DNA of 64,000 nucleotides from CAWGGS01 sp046704745 (GTDB lineage: Bacteria > Desulfobacterota > Desulfobulbia > Desulfobulbales > Desulfocapsaceae), in the NCBI GenBank assembly GCA_046704745.1, contig JBJKRL010000027.1, forward strand, positions 1 to 64,000. Reading direction: 5' to 3'. The translations under genes and the position numbers were made by a program. Positions 53,309 to 62,246 of the stretch are shown here, piece after piece. The notes under the pieces were generated by a model. That model was not told where the DNA came from. It saw only the letters and a program-made list of their open reading frames with translations, and made no database searches. Every line of letters begins with the position of its first letter. Position 1 is the stretch's first letter.

Positions 53309-54217
53309 TTACCCTTCTTTCAGTTTTTCCAAAATGGACACATCAAAAGGTTTACTCTTTTCTCCGATATAGATAGATCTGTGCGGGAAGGGAATTTCGA
53401 TATCGTTCTCATCAAAGGCCAGTTTGATCCGGCGTAAAAACTCACGCCCCACTTCCCATTGCTTAATCGGCTTGGTTCTAATCCGTCCTTTTATCACCAC
53501 TGCAGAATCACCAAACTTGTCCACACCAAAAATTTCGGGATCCTCCAGCATGGCCTTGCCCAATTTCGTATCCTGGCGCAAGGCCTGACCCACCTCCTTC
53601 ATGATCCCTATGACCCGATCAGTGTTTTCTTTATAGGCGATACCGATATCGAACACAAAGGCGGACCACTCGTTGGTCATATTGCTCAGGGTGGTTATGG
53701 TGCCGTTGGGAAACACATGTACCGTACCGGTAAGGTCACGTAAGATCGTCGTCCGGAATTTGATATTTTCCACCAACCCTCCGGTACCGTTTATAATAGC
53801 TACGTCGCCTACCCGGATCTGGTTTTCCAGGATGATGAAAAAACCGGCAATGACATCCCTGATCAGGTTCTGGGCGCCAAAACCTACAGCAACCCCGGCC
53901 ACACCGGCACTGGCGAGGATAGGCCCTATTTCGACACCGGTCTCTTTTAAGATCATCAGCCCCACCGTCAGCCACAGGAGGAGCAGAACCGCTCTTTTTA
54001 TCAGATGGACAAGGGTTTCAATTCTCTTTTGCGATTCAGACTTGGGTTCACCGTCCTGTTCGCTTTGCTTTATCAGCCGATGTTCAAGATGTTGTAGAAA
54101 CTTTTGCAGCAACTTCATGGTGATAAAGGCGAAAAACAGGATTATGACGATCTGCAACCCCCTGGTCACGAGATTTTCCCAAGAAAAATTTTTCAATATA
54201 TTCTGGAGGATGGTCAT
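53309..54217 (-). CDS. Small-conductance mechanosensitive channel, MscS family
   Basis: This 302-residue inner-membrane channel opens on membrane tension and releases solutes on osmotic downshock. Three N-terminal spans end in the pore helix (GPILASAGVAGVAVGFGAQNLIRDVIAGFFI), the MscS signature, followed by the beta domain (QIRVGDVAIINGTGGLVENIKFRTTILRDLTGTVHVFPNG) and the cytoplasmic vestibule. GGAG 8 nt before the ATG fixes the start at 54217. It is first in the block running to msrAB. Confidence 0.92.
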   Translation of the reverse strand: MTILQNILKNFSWENLVTRGLQIVIILFFAFITMKLLQKFLQHLEHRLIKQSEQDGEPKSESQKRIETLVHLIKRAVLLLLWLTVGLMILKETGVEIGPILASAGVAGVAVGFGAQNLIRDVIAGFFIILENQIRVGDVAIINGTGGLVENIKFRTTILRDLTGTVHVFPNGTITTLSNMTNEWSAFVFDIGIAYKENTDRVIGIMKEVGQALRQDTKLGKAMLEDPEIFGVDKFGDSAVVIKGRIRTKPIKQWEVGREFLRRIKLAFDENDIEIPFPHRSIYIGEKSKPFDVSILEKLKEG

Positions 54218-54534
54218 TGAAAAATCTCCTTCTGTAACCGACTGTGAAACCAAAGGCGTATCAACAAAGCCTTGCAGCTTACATGTGAAAAAGATTATTT
54301 GATTATTTGTAATGTTCAGCTACTGATCCGGCAAGGAAACTGTTCGTTTCCCGGGACGCCATAAACCCATCCCCGGTGGGAACGCCTACGCCGTCCAGAC
54401 TGCAGAGACCCGAGAAACAAACAGCTCCCCCCTTCCATTCCCTTAAATTGAACTTCAGAAGTAATCAGCAAAAGATAAATGTCATCCGAATTTTAATTAC
54501 AGCTGGCTATCTCTGCTTTCAGCTTAATAACCGT
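54218..54534. other. Intergenic between ferritin-like gene and MscS gene
   Basis: Contains the family C repeat copy 2 (own entry) and presumably the promoter of the MscS-BaeRS-like block. I do not see a clear -35/-10. Confidence 0.45.
54310..54421 (-). repeat. Family C structured repeat, copy 2
   Basis: The minus strand matches the plus strand of 11766-11846 and continues with a hairpin GGAAAC-GAACA-GTTTCC (near 54337-54353) and GCCGGATCAGTAGCTGAAC at 54314-54332. GGACG/CGTCC and CCCA/TGGG pairings of the core are intact. Non-coding; could be a structured RNA or a mobile palindromic repeat. Confidence 0.55.
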
Positions 54535-54960
54535 TTATTTACCCAGAGCCTGCTCAAGATCCATTGCATGCTCCTGCTCAACGGCCAGGATGTTTCGCAG
54601 CTGCTGCGCAAGATGATAAAGATTGAGCTCTTCAGCCTGCTTTATACGAACAATATAACGATTGATGGCATCGTTTTCACCCTCCAGATCCTGAGCCAAC
54701 ATTTCTTCGTTATTTGCCGATATCTTCGGCACCGGCATTTCTATGGTCGGCACACCACCCAGGTAATCAATCTGGCTGGCCAGGATGGTTGCATGCGCCA
54801 GTTCCTCCTGGGCATGAATCACCAATTCCTTCTGCATCGATTGGTACATGGCTCCTTTCAACACTCCCTGATGCTGGGTATATTGGACACATGCAGTATA
54901 TTCAAGACTCAAGTCCCTGTTTAAAAGTTCGATCAATTTCTTTTTCGTCACCTTTGCCAT
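54535..54960 (-). CDS. Ferritin-like di-iron protein (bacterioferritin/Dps-like)
   Basis: This 141-residue four-helix protein has carboxylate and His ligands visible in LSLEYTACVQYTQHQ (Glu), HAQEELAHATILASQIDYLGG (Glu, His) and the second half EQEHAMDLEQAL. Such rubrerythrin/bacterioferritin-like proteins in anaerobes store iron or remove peroxide. It is shorter than canonical bacterioferritin and lacks a clear haem Met. AAGGAG supports the ATG at 54960; an earlier ATG at 54966 overlaps the ribosome binding site. Confidence 0.83.
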   Translation of the reverse strand: MAKVTKKKLIELLNRDLSLEYTACVQYTQHQGVLKGAMYQSMQKELVIHAQEELAHATILASQIDYLGGVPTIEMPVPKISANNEEMLAQDLEGENDAINRYIVRIKQAEELNLYHLAQQLRNILAVEQEHAMDLEQALGK

Positions 54961-55206
54961 ATTCATCTCCTTTTATTATTCTCTTTACACATCAGCTGTA
55001 AAACGACCATGAATCTAATTTTACTACAAATATAAGAAAGGGTATAGCAAAGCTCATCCAGCAAGGCAAGGAAGAAAAAGCGACCGGTCTATCAAGATAA
55101 ACCAGGTGGCTCCACACAGTGGCTCACCTGATAATTTTCTTGCCGTATTCCCTCTGGTGGAATACAAACTTTTTCTAAAAGATTCTATTTAATTAAAGGA
55201 ACGGAC

Positions 55207-56553
55207 ATGCAGGCTGATCTGGAACGACAACGCAAGGAGCTGCAGGACACATGCTCTGAAATATTTCATGCGGCCATCCAAGCTGTTTCTCCCGAAGAAT
55301 GTATACATCGATACCTTGACCTGTCCGGTGAAACGCTGAAGGTTGACAATGTCCGCTATGATCTTACTCGTGTCAATAAATTATTTGTCATAGGTTCCGG
55401 CAAGGCCTCAGCGGCCATGGCCCTCACGGTGGAGCGTCTTCTTGGCCCGCGTATCCATGACGGCATAATTATCACCAAATACGGACACGGTGCACCGCTT
55501 ACACGTTGTCGGTTGGTGGAGGCCGGCCATCCGGTCCCTGATGAAAACGGTCAAAGCGCGGCAAACGCCTTGCTGAATCTCGTTAGCCGGGCTACGCCTG
55601 AAGACCTGATTCTTTGCCTGCTTTCCGGCGGCGGCTCAGCCCTGACACCGGCGCCGGTTGAAGGCATCAGTCTGACAGACAAACAGGAGACCACCCGTCA
55701 TCTTCTTTCCTGCGGAGCCACGATCCACGAGATCAACACCGTTCGAAAACACCTCTCCCGCATCAAAGGAGGAAGGCTTTGTCAGGCTGCAAACGGTGCA
55801 GCTATTGTCTCCCTCATCCTGTCCGATGTGATTGGTGACGATCCGGATATCATCGCCTCAGGTCTTACGTCCCCGGATCCTTCCACTTTCAACGACTGCC
55901 TCTTCATTCTTAAAAAATACAATGCGCTGGAGAAGATTTCCACGGCTGTTCGACGGCATCTTATGGATGGGGCGAAAGGAATCGGCAAAGACACACCAAA
56001 ACCGGGAGAAAAAGCCTTTACCAGAGTAACAAACAAAATAATCGGAAATATCTCAGATGCATTGACAACAGCAAAAAACATGGCCACGCTTTTGGGATAT
56101 CAGAGCATGATCCTTACCTCGACTCTTCATGGAGAAGCCAGGGAAACCGCCGGAGTTCTTTGCAGCATCGCACGGGAAATAAGAATGTTCAACAGGCCGC
56201 TAGCTCCTCCGGCCTGCCTCCTTTCAGGAGGAGAGACAACCGTTACAGTAAAAGGGGCAGGCTTAGGAGGCCGAAACACCGAGTTTGCCTTGGCAGCTGC
56301 CATGAAACTTTCAGGGATTCCGAACCTCATGCTGCTTTCAGCGGGAACCGACGGTACTGACGGTGAAACAGATGCTGCTGGTGCCTTTGCCGACGGCTCA
56401 ACTGTATCCAGGGCGGAAGCCCTTGGACTAGCGACCGACCGGTACCTTTCCGATAACAATTCATATACATATTTTAAATCGCTCCAAGATTTACTCATTA
56501 CAGGTCCTACCCAAACAAATGTGATGGATATGCAGATACTCCTTATTCGGTAA
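55207..56553 (+). CDS. Glycerate 2-kinase, type II (MOFRL/DUF4147 family)
   Basis: This 448-residue enzyme phosphorylates D-glycerate to 2-phosphoglycerate using ATP. The N-terminal DUF4147 domain has LFVIGSGKASAAMALTVE, EAGHPVPDENGQSAA, CLLSGGGSALTPAP and the catalytic Lys stretch TVRKHLSRIKGG. The C-terminal MOFRL domain has LLSGGETTVTVKGAGLGGRNTEFALAAA and LLSAGTDGTDGETDAAGAFADG. Length is standard. Together with the amino-acid genes downstream it suggests use of serine/glycerate or alanine as carbon. AAAGGA precedes the ATG. Confidence 0.93.
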   Translation: MQADLERQRKELQDTCSEIFHAAIQAVSPEECIHRYLDLSGETLKVDNVRYDLTRVNKLFVIGSGKASAAMALTVERLLGPRIHDGIIITKYGHGAPLTRCRLVEAGHPVPDENGQSAANALLNLVSRATPEDLILCLLSGGGSALTPAPVEGISLTDKQETTRHLLSCGATIHEINTVRKHLSRIKGGRLCQAANGAAIVSLILSDVIGDDPDIIASGLTSPDPSTFNDCLFILKKYNALEKISTAVRRHLMDGAKGIGKDTPKPGEKAFTRVTNKIIGNISDALTTAKNMATLLGYQSMILTSTLHGEARETAGVLCSIAREIRMFNRPLAPPACLLSGGETTVTVKGAGLGGRNTEFALAAAMKLSGIPNLMLLSAGTDGTDGETDAAGAFADGSTVSRAEALGLATDRYLSDNNSYTYFKSLQDLLITGPTQTNVMDMQILLIR

Positions 56554-56759
56554 AATACAGCTGTTCGAGACAAATTTTATTAAAATTAAGGTTTCTCGAT
56601 AGAATTGAGGGGAAATTTGCATCTCCATTGCCAACAGGAAAAATATGCTCGAGTTTCTGGATTGATGGGGGTAAGCTGGTTGGGGCAACTACGTAGTAAA
56701 TCTACTCTGGTTGCGATAAATCTGAATCCGTCAGACCCTTGCAGGTAGGATAAACTCTC

Positions 56760-58379
56760 ATGCCGGACAACTTAAAATTCCAACTTCTTTTTAAAGATCG
56801 TATCGGAATCGTTTTCGATATCGCCCGCCTGGTGACACAGCAGAATCTCAACATTGTGACCATGGAAGTTGAACAGAGTGACGGATTTGCCAAAATATCT
56901 GTGGAAATTGAAGGGAAGGAACGAAGCCTTGATCCGGATGAACTGCCTGCCCTCTTCTCCACACTGCCCGGCATAGACAGTTTAACAAGTATTCAATATC
57001 TCCCAAGAGAACGAAGACAGCACTGGTTTAAAACCCTTTTCGATGGTATGAGCGAAGGAATCATCTCCGTTGACCAAGGGGGCAATATCAACACCATAAA
57101 CTCCGTCGCCTGTCGTATTCTTGGTCAGGTCTACGAAAATATTATCGGACAACATATCAGTGAACTGAGCCCTGAGAATTCCATTCTTCTCGAGTGTATA
57201 GAAAAACGTATTCCGGTAAGCAGAAGGAAATCCGTCATAACCAGTACCGGCAGGGTTGAGTTTTACGGTTCAGCAAAACCGATAGCCGACTCCCAAGGCA
57301 AATTTGTCGGGGCTGTTCTTTTGATGCAAGATCTCAAGGAAGTCAAAGAGATGGTCGATGCTGTGTCAGCGCCCCTGCATGTTACCTTTGCTGACTTTAT
57401 CGGGGAGAGCCTGGCAGTTACCAATCTGATAACTTTTGCCAAAAAAATCGCCGATACCGGTGCAACCGTATCGATTACCGGAGAGAGCGGAACCGGAAAG
57501 GAGCTTTTCGCCAAGGCCATTCACTATGAAAGCGGACGTCCCGGCCCTTTTATTCCCATCAATTGCGCAGCATTGCCTGAAACACTTATTGAAAGTGAAC
57601 TTTTCGGGTACGTGGACGGAGCTTTTACCGGTGCCAGAAAAAAAGGAAAACCGGGACTCTTTGAAGCGGCAGCCGATGGCACAATATTCCTTGACGAAAT
57701 CGGCGACATGCCTCTCGGCCCCCAGGCGAAAATTCTCAGAGTCTTGCAGGAGGGTCTGGTCCGACGAATCGGTGGTTTTGAAGAAATTCCAGTGAACGCC
57801 AGAGTCATTACCGCAACCAATAAGAATCTAAGGGATATGATGGAAGAGAAAGGTCTGCGTGAGGATCTCTTCTATCGCATCAATGTCCTCACAATTCAGA
57901 TTCCGCCCTTGCGCGAGCGTCTACCTGACATTCCGCTCTTAGTGGAAAAATTTCTGCACCGATTCAATGCAAAACTGGGGAAGCCCGACCAGACCATCAG
58001 CCAGAACGCCTTGACCAAGCTCATGTCCCATTCATGGCCGGGAAATGTCCGTGAGTTGAAAAATGTAGTCGAACGTGCCTCTGTTTTGACCGATTCCAAT
58101 AAAATCGGTATTGATTCCATCTTGTTGAGCCATGAAATGGCAGTACACGCAGTAAATAGCTGCAGCCACGCTTCAACCATTACAAGCCAAAAACTTAAGG
58201 ATTTTCTCGCTCATCATGAAATAAACCTGTTGTTATCCGCTTTGAACTCTGCAGCCAGTATAAGAGAAGCAGCCAGAAACCTGGGCCTGTCGCATACAGC
58301 CCTTATCAAAAAGATCAATAAATACCGTCTGCAAAACGGAAACAAAAGTAACCAATGGAACAAAATCGAACCAAAATAG
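56760..58379 (+). CDS. Sigma-54-dependent activator, TyrR-like (ACT-PAS-AAA-HTH)
   Basis: This 539-residue transcription activator has an ACT domain (about 5-80) for amino-acid sensing, PAS (about 88-195), an AAA+ domain (about 212-445) with Walker A GESGTGKE (241-248), sigma-54 contact loop GAFTGA (287-292) and Walker B FLDEIGD. The C-terminal HTH is about 495-530 (ASIREAARNLGLSHTALIKKI). The build is that of TyrR/PhhR, but with a full GAFTGA loop it should truly activate sigma-54, unlike E. coli TyrR. It lies 312 nt upstream of ald, whose promoter looks sigma-54 dependent, so ald is the likely target. Confidence 0.93.
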   Translation: MPDNLKFQLLFKDRIGIVFDIARLVTQQNLNIVTMEVEQSDGFAKISVEIEGKERSLDPDELPALFSTLPGIDSLTSIQYLPRERRQHWFKTLFDGMSEGIISVDQGGNINTINSVACRILGQVYENIIGQHISELSPENSILLECIEKRIPVSRRKSVITSTGRVEFYGSAKPIADSQGKFVGAVLLMQDLKEVKEMVDAVSAPLHVTFADFIGESLAVTNLITFAKKIADTGATVSITGESGTGKELFAKAIHYESGRPGPFIPINCAALPETLIESELFGYVDGAFTGARKKGKPGLFEAAADGTIFLDEIGDMPLGPQAKILRVLQEGLVRRIGGFEEIPVNARVITATNKNLRDMMEEKGLREDLFYRINVLTIQIPPLRERLPDIPLLVEKFLHRFNAKLGKPDQTISQNALTKLMSHSWPGNVRELKNVVERASVLTDSNKIGIDSILLSHEMAVHAVNSCSHASTITSQKLKDFLAHHEINLLLSALNSAASIREAARNLGLSHTALIKKINKYRLQNGNKSNQWNKIEPK

Positions 58380-58576
58380 ATTCCCCTATGTTTTTAAATT
58401 GATATGATAATATCAAACAACCAAATGGAATCTTTTGTTTCCACTCGGTTGTTTACGGGTCATCCCCGCACCCAGAGATTCGCCCTGCATCCGCCGACTT
58501 CTTTACCTACCGATTTTATAACATAATTTTCCTATCATCTCCGAAGCGCACCTCCACCAGAATTAAGAAAGTTTAT
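58380..58576. other. Upstream region of ald with possible activator sites
   Basis: It contains an inverted repeat GATAT-gata-ATATC at 58401-58414 and TGGAA-N8-TTCCA at 58426-58443, 130-180 bp upstream of the sigma-54 type promoter, where enhancer sites are expected. No gene. Confidence 0.4.
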
Positions 58577-58593
58577 CTGGCAAGACACTTGCA
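58577..58593 (+). promoter_or_regulatory. Sigma-54 (-24/-12) promoter of ald
   Basis: CTGGCAAGACACTTGCA matches the sigma-54 consensus YTGGCACGRNNNTTGCW with one mismatch and exact GG-N10-GC spacing. It lies about 100 bp before the ald ATG and downstream of the sigma-54 activator gene. Confidence 0.75.
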
Positions 58594-58691
58594 AACATAT
58601 CCGGAAACAGCTTCACAAAATTGTGGCTCATTAACCGTTAAATCTTTTCACTTGTCCGCAGACAAGAAAGGCCATCAGGAGGTCAGTTAAA

Positions 58692-59807
58692 ATGAAAGTT
58701 GGGATATTGAAAGAAATAAAAACAGCTGAAAACAGAGTTGCTATGACTCCTGCCGGAGTCGAAACAATGCGGGCTGCCGGCCATATCGTCATGGTCGAAA
58801 AATCCGCCGGTGCCGGCAGCGGTTTTTCGGATGACGCCTATGCTGCAGCAGGGGCTGAAATTATAGACTCCCCGGCAAAAATCTACGCCGCGGCTGAAAT
58901 GGTTATGCATGTCAAAGAGCCGCAGCCTTCGGAATATGATTTGATTCGCAAAGACCAGATCGTCTTCACCTATTTCCATTTCGCGCCCAATGAACCACTG
59001 ACCAGGGCCATTATCAAAAGCCGGGCAGTGGCTGTTGCCTATGAGACGGTAGAAGGTCCCAAAAGAGATCTGCCGCTTTTGACTCCGATGAGCGAGGTAG
59101 CAGGAAGGATGTCGATTCAGGAAGCCGCCAAATATCTCGAGCGGTCCTATGGCGGAAGAGGAATTCTCCTCGGTGGAGTGACTGGTGTTGGTCCTGCAAC
59201 CGTCCTGGTTATTGGCGGCGGCATTGTCGGCACAAACGCCGCCCAAATGGCCTGTGGTCTCGGCGCTAAAGTCTATCTCCTGGACATGAATCTGGAAAGG
59301 CTTCGTTATCTTTCTGAAATAATGCCGAAAAACTGTTTCCCAATGATGAGTAGTCCGTCTTTACTCCGACAGCTGGTGGCAGAGGCGGATGTTGTCATAG
59401 GCGCCGTGCTTGTCGCCGGAACCAAGGCACCGAAACTCGTAACCCGCGATATGCTCAAGCTCATGAGGAAAGGTTCTGTAATCGTTGATGTGGCCATCGA
59501 TCAAGGTGGCTGTTTTGAGACGTCCAAGGCCACTACCCACACCGATCCCGTTTTTGAAATCGACGGTGTAATCCATTACTGTGTAGCCAATATGCCTGGA
59601 GCCGTCCCGGTAACTTCGACCATGGCGCTCACCAATGCCACCCTTCCTTATGCCCTGCAGATTGCCGGGAAGGGCTGGAAACAGGCAGCCATTGAAAATC
59701 ATGGCATAAAAACAGGGCTCAACATAATTGACGGCAAGGTAACGTATAAAGGGGTCGCCGACGCCTTTGCTATTGATTATGTACCAGTGGAAAAAATACT
59801 GGTTTAA
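58692..59807 (+). CDS. ald: Alanine dehydrogenase
   Basis: This 371-residue enzyme converts L-alanine and NAD+ to pyruvate, ammonia and NADH. The N-terminal domain has VGILKEIKTAENRVAMTPAG, with substrate-binding Arg15, catalytic K75 (HVKEPQ) and H96 (YFHFAP). The Rossmann part has VLVIGGGIVGTNAAQMACGLGA. D-270 region VDVAIDQGGCFETS and VANMPGAVPVTST complete the family signature. AGGAGG precedes the ATG. With the symporter that follows it forms an alanine uptake and use pair. Confidence 0.96.
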   Translation: MKVGILKEIKTAENRVAMTPAGVETMRAAGHIVMVEKSAGAGSGFSDDAYAAAGAEIIDSPAKIYAAAEMVMHVKEPQPSEYDLIRKDQIVFTYFHFAPNEPLTRAIIKSRAVAVAYETVEGPKRDLPLLTPMSEVAGRMSIQEAAKYLERSYGGRGILLGGVTGVGPATVLVIGGGIVGTNAAQMACGLGAKVYLLDMNLERLRYLSEIMPKNCFPMMSSPSLLRQLVAEADVVIGAVLVAGTKAPKLVTRDMLKLMRKGSVIVDVAIDQGGCFETSKATTHTDPVFEIDGVIHYCVANMPGAVPVTSTMALTNATLPYALQIAGKGWKQAAIENHGIKTGLNIIDGKVTYKGVADAFAIDYVPVEKILV

Positions 59808-60194
59808 GGGATGAAAAGCTGGTTTATTAGATAAGATAAAATAAAGAGTACGACGAACCACTGCAAAAACAATGTAACATGGAGATAACATTAGATAACC
59901 CAGTGGCATACTTGCAAATATTTTACACGGGATTCTCGGAGGAAAAGATCGGGTTCCACTTCCCCTGAATCCTTTTGCGCTTTTGAATCCCTGAGGCAAT
60001 GTCGGTTCTTTATTTTTCCCGAAACGAAATGTCGGTTTCAGAGAACAATAAGAGTTTCTGTGCAGGTGAGATCGTCAGATCTCTTCCGACATTTCCATCA
60101 ACGGTTGCATCCTCATTATTGCATTCGAAACATTCGGAGGCAATAATGACCATGCAACGGCCATCAACTTCAACGTGAAAGGAGGAGAGATTAC
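59808..60194. promoter_or_regulatory. Leader of the symporter gene with three AATGTCGG sites
   Basis: The motif AATGTCGGTT occurs at 59998-60007 and 60028-60037 (30 bp apart, three helical turns) and inverted as CCGACATT at 60086-60093. These could be operator sites. I see no sigma-54 promoter and no glycine riboswitch core here. Confidence 0.4.
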
Positions 60195-61598
60195 ATGGAT
60201 TTATTGAATGCCTTGGACAGCTTTATGTGGGGTAGGTATATGATGGCAGCTCTCTTTATTACCGGTATTGTGCTGACCATCAGACTCCGCGGAGTGCAGT
60301 TCAGAAAGCTCGGATACGCTTTAAAACTGGCATTTACCGGCGCTTCCTTCAAAGCCAAGTCGGAAGGTGAAGGAGACATCACACCCTTTCAGGCCCTGAT
60401 GACCACCCTGGCCTCCACGGTGGGCAACGGCAATATCGCCGGTGTAGCAACCGCCATTGCCCTTGGGGGACCGGGTGCCCCGCTCTGGATGTGGATCACG
60501 GCCCTGATCGGCATGGCCACTCGGGGAACTGAGGCCATGCTCGGTGTGAAATATCGCCATAAAGCCGATGACGGCACCATGATCGGCGGCGCCTTCTACT
60601 ACCTGGAAGACGGCGCTTCAGAATATATCGGTAAAGGTTTTGGGAAAATCCTGGCCATTTGCTTCGCTTTTGCCGGTATGATCGCGGCCTTCGGAATAGG
60701 CTGCATGGTACAATCCAACAGCGTGGCGCTTTCCGTCACCACTCTTTTCCATATCAATAGCGTCAACACTGCCAATATGATCATCGGCGCTGTTCTGGCC
60801 GTTTTGACGGCTATCGTCATCCTGGGCGGTGTCAAAAGATTGGGTGCGGTTGCCGAATGGTTCGTTCCCATTATGGCCATTATCTATATCGGCGGTGGAT
60901 TGATTGTGATATTGCTGAAGATCAGCGCCCTTCCCCAAGCCGTATCCCTGATATTCCATGCAGCATTTTCCGGACAGGCTGCTCTCGGTGGTTTTGCCGG
61001 CGCCGCAGTTGCCAAAGGGATTCAATTTGGTGTTGCCAGAGGGATATTCTCCAATGAAGCAGGGCTGGGAACGGGGTCTCTGGCCCACTCTGCCGCCCAA
61101 ACTGCTGATCCGGCACGTCAAGGCCTGATCGGCATGACCGGGACCTTCATCGACACTATCGTTACCTGCTCCATCACAGCTCTGGCCATCGTCATGACCG
61201 GGGCCTGGCAGTTGACCGACCCTGCCACCGGACATGCCTTTACCAGTACAGCCCTTACCATCACTGCTTTCAGCAGCGTTCTCGGCGTCACCGGCGGCTA
61301 TATTGTCACCATCGGTTCAGCCCTTTTCGGATATTCCACAATCCTCGGCTGGTCGTATTACGGAGAGCAGTGCACGGAGTACCTCTTTGGTTCAATAACC
61401 AATATCCCCTATCGGCTGCTGTTTGTCATTGCGACATTTATCGGTGCGGTCGCCAAGTTGTCTTTCGTCTGGACCCTGTCCGATGTATTAAACGGCTTCA
61501 TGGCAATACCGAACCTGATCGGTTTGCTGGTTCTAAGTGGTGTTGCAGCTAAAACCATGAACGAATATCTCAACAGCTTAACCAAAGAAAAAGTCTGA
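60195..61598 (+). CDS. Alanine/glycine:cation symporter (AGCS family)
   Basis: This 467-residue membrane protein has about 10-11 spans and imports alanine or glycine with Na+. Family hallmarks are FQALMTTLASTVGNGNIAGVATAIALGGPGAPLWMW, GTEAMLGVKYRH, FGVARGIFSNEAGLGTGSLAHSAAQT and FGYSTILGWSYYGEQC. AGGAGG precedes the ATG. Together with ald and the sigma-54 activator it forms an amino-acid use module, and NhaB could return the Na+. Confidence 0.94.
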   Translation: MDLLNALDSFMWGRYMMAALFITGIVLTIRLRGVQFRKLGYALKLAFTGASFKAKSEGEGDITPFQALMTTLASTVGNGNIAGVATAIALGGPGAPLWMWITALIGMATRGTEAMLGVKYRHKADDGTMIGGAFYYLEDGASEYIGKGFGKILAICFAFAGMIAAFGIGCMVQSNSVALSVTTLFHINSVNTANMIIGAVLAVLTAIVILGGVKRLGAVAEWFVPIMAIIYIGGGLIVILLKISALPQAVSLIFHAAFSGQAALGGFAGAAVAKGIQFGVARGIFSNEAGLGTGSLAHSAAQTADPARQGLIGMTGTFIDTIVTCSITALAIVMTGAWQLTDPATGHAFTSTALTITAFSSVLGVTGGYIVTIGSALFGYSTILGWSYYGEQCTEYLFGSITNIPYRLLFVIATFIGAVAKLSFVWTLSDVLNGFMAIPNLIGLLVLSGVAAKTMNEYLNSLTKEKV

Positions 61599-61605
61599 TT
61601 CTTCA

Positions 61606-61634
61606 GCCCCTGCCCTATCTCTTCGGGCAGGGGC
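61606..61634 (+). terminator. Hairpin terminator after the symporter gene
   Basis: Perfect 10-bp stem GCCCCTGCCC/GGGCAGGGGC with a 9-nt loop, 8 nt past the stop. There is no T-run after it on either strand, so it may end transcription with help or only protect the message end. Confidence 0.65.
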
Positions 61635-61691
61635 GACAACCTCTCCTCTGCAGAGGACACATCTTAGCTTGAATTTTCACTCCGTTCCAGA

Positions 61692-62246
61692 TCATCTTCC
61701 ATAGGTGACCGTCAGCACGGCCTTGGCCAGGATATGGTTGTTCATATTGAACCCAATCATGGCACCTGAAGCATCCTCTGTCAAAGGCAAGTGATCTATA
61801 TTCAGGGCATAAACAGTAAACTGGTATCTATGGGGTTTAGCCCCGGCAGGCGGACAGGCTCCACCATACCCATTTGTTCCGAAATCCGTTCTTGCCTCAA
61901 CAGCCCCGCTCGGCAACGACATGTTATCCGGATTGCCGCTGTCTTCCGGAAGCGTATGGATAGTGGCAGGAATGTTGAAGACCAGCCAATGCCACCAGCC
62001 ACTGCCGGTCGGGGCATCGGGATCGAAGACGGTTACGGCAAAACTCTTGGTACCTGCAGGTTCTCCCGCCCAGGTAAGTTGCGGGGAAATATTGTCTCCG
62101 GTACAGCCGAATTTGTTAAAAACATATTTATTCGGCAACACGCCGTTTTCTTTCAGGTCGGGGCTTGTTACTTTAAAATCGGCTGCAAAAGCGCCGGTTG
62201 CAAAAAATATCAATGCCAACAGGACGATAAAACAGATTCGTTTCAT
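61692..62246 (-). CDS. Exported YbhB/YbcL-type Raf kinase inhibitor-like protein (PEBP)
   Basis: This 184-residue protein has a signal peptide (ICFIVLLALIFFATGAFA) and the PEBP fold. Signatures are LTWAGEPAGTKSFAVTVFDPDAPTGSGWWHWLVFNIPA, with the ligand-site DPDAP and His, and GYGGACPPAGAKPHRYQFTVYAL. The bacterial function is unknown. GGAGG before the ATG at 62246 supports the start. It is convergent with the symporter. Confidence 0.92.
   Translation of the reverse strand: MKRICFIVLLALIFFATGAFAADFKVTSPDLKENGVLPNKYVFNKFGCTGDNISPQLTWAGEPAGTKSFAVTVFDPDAPTGSGWWHWLVFNIPATIHTLPEDSGNPDNMSLPSGAVEARTDFGTNGYGGACPPAGAKPHRYQFTVYALNIDHLPLTEDASGAMIGFNMNNHILAKAVLTVTYGR

Noticed and set aside
59808..60194. 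Glycine riboswitch or sigma-54 promoter upstream of the symporter
   Set aside because: No conserved riboswitch core was found, and GG/GC pairs here have wrong spacing for sigma-54.
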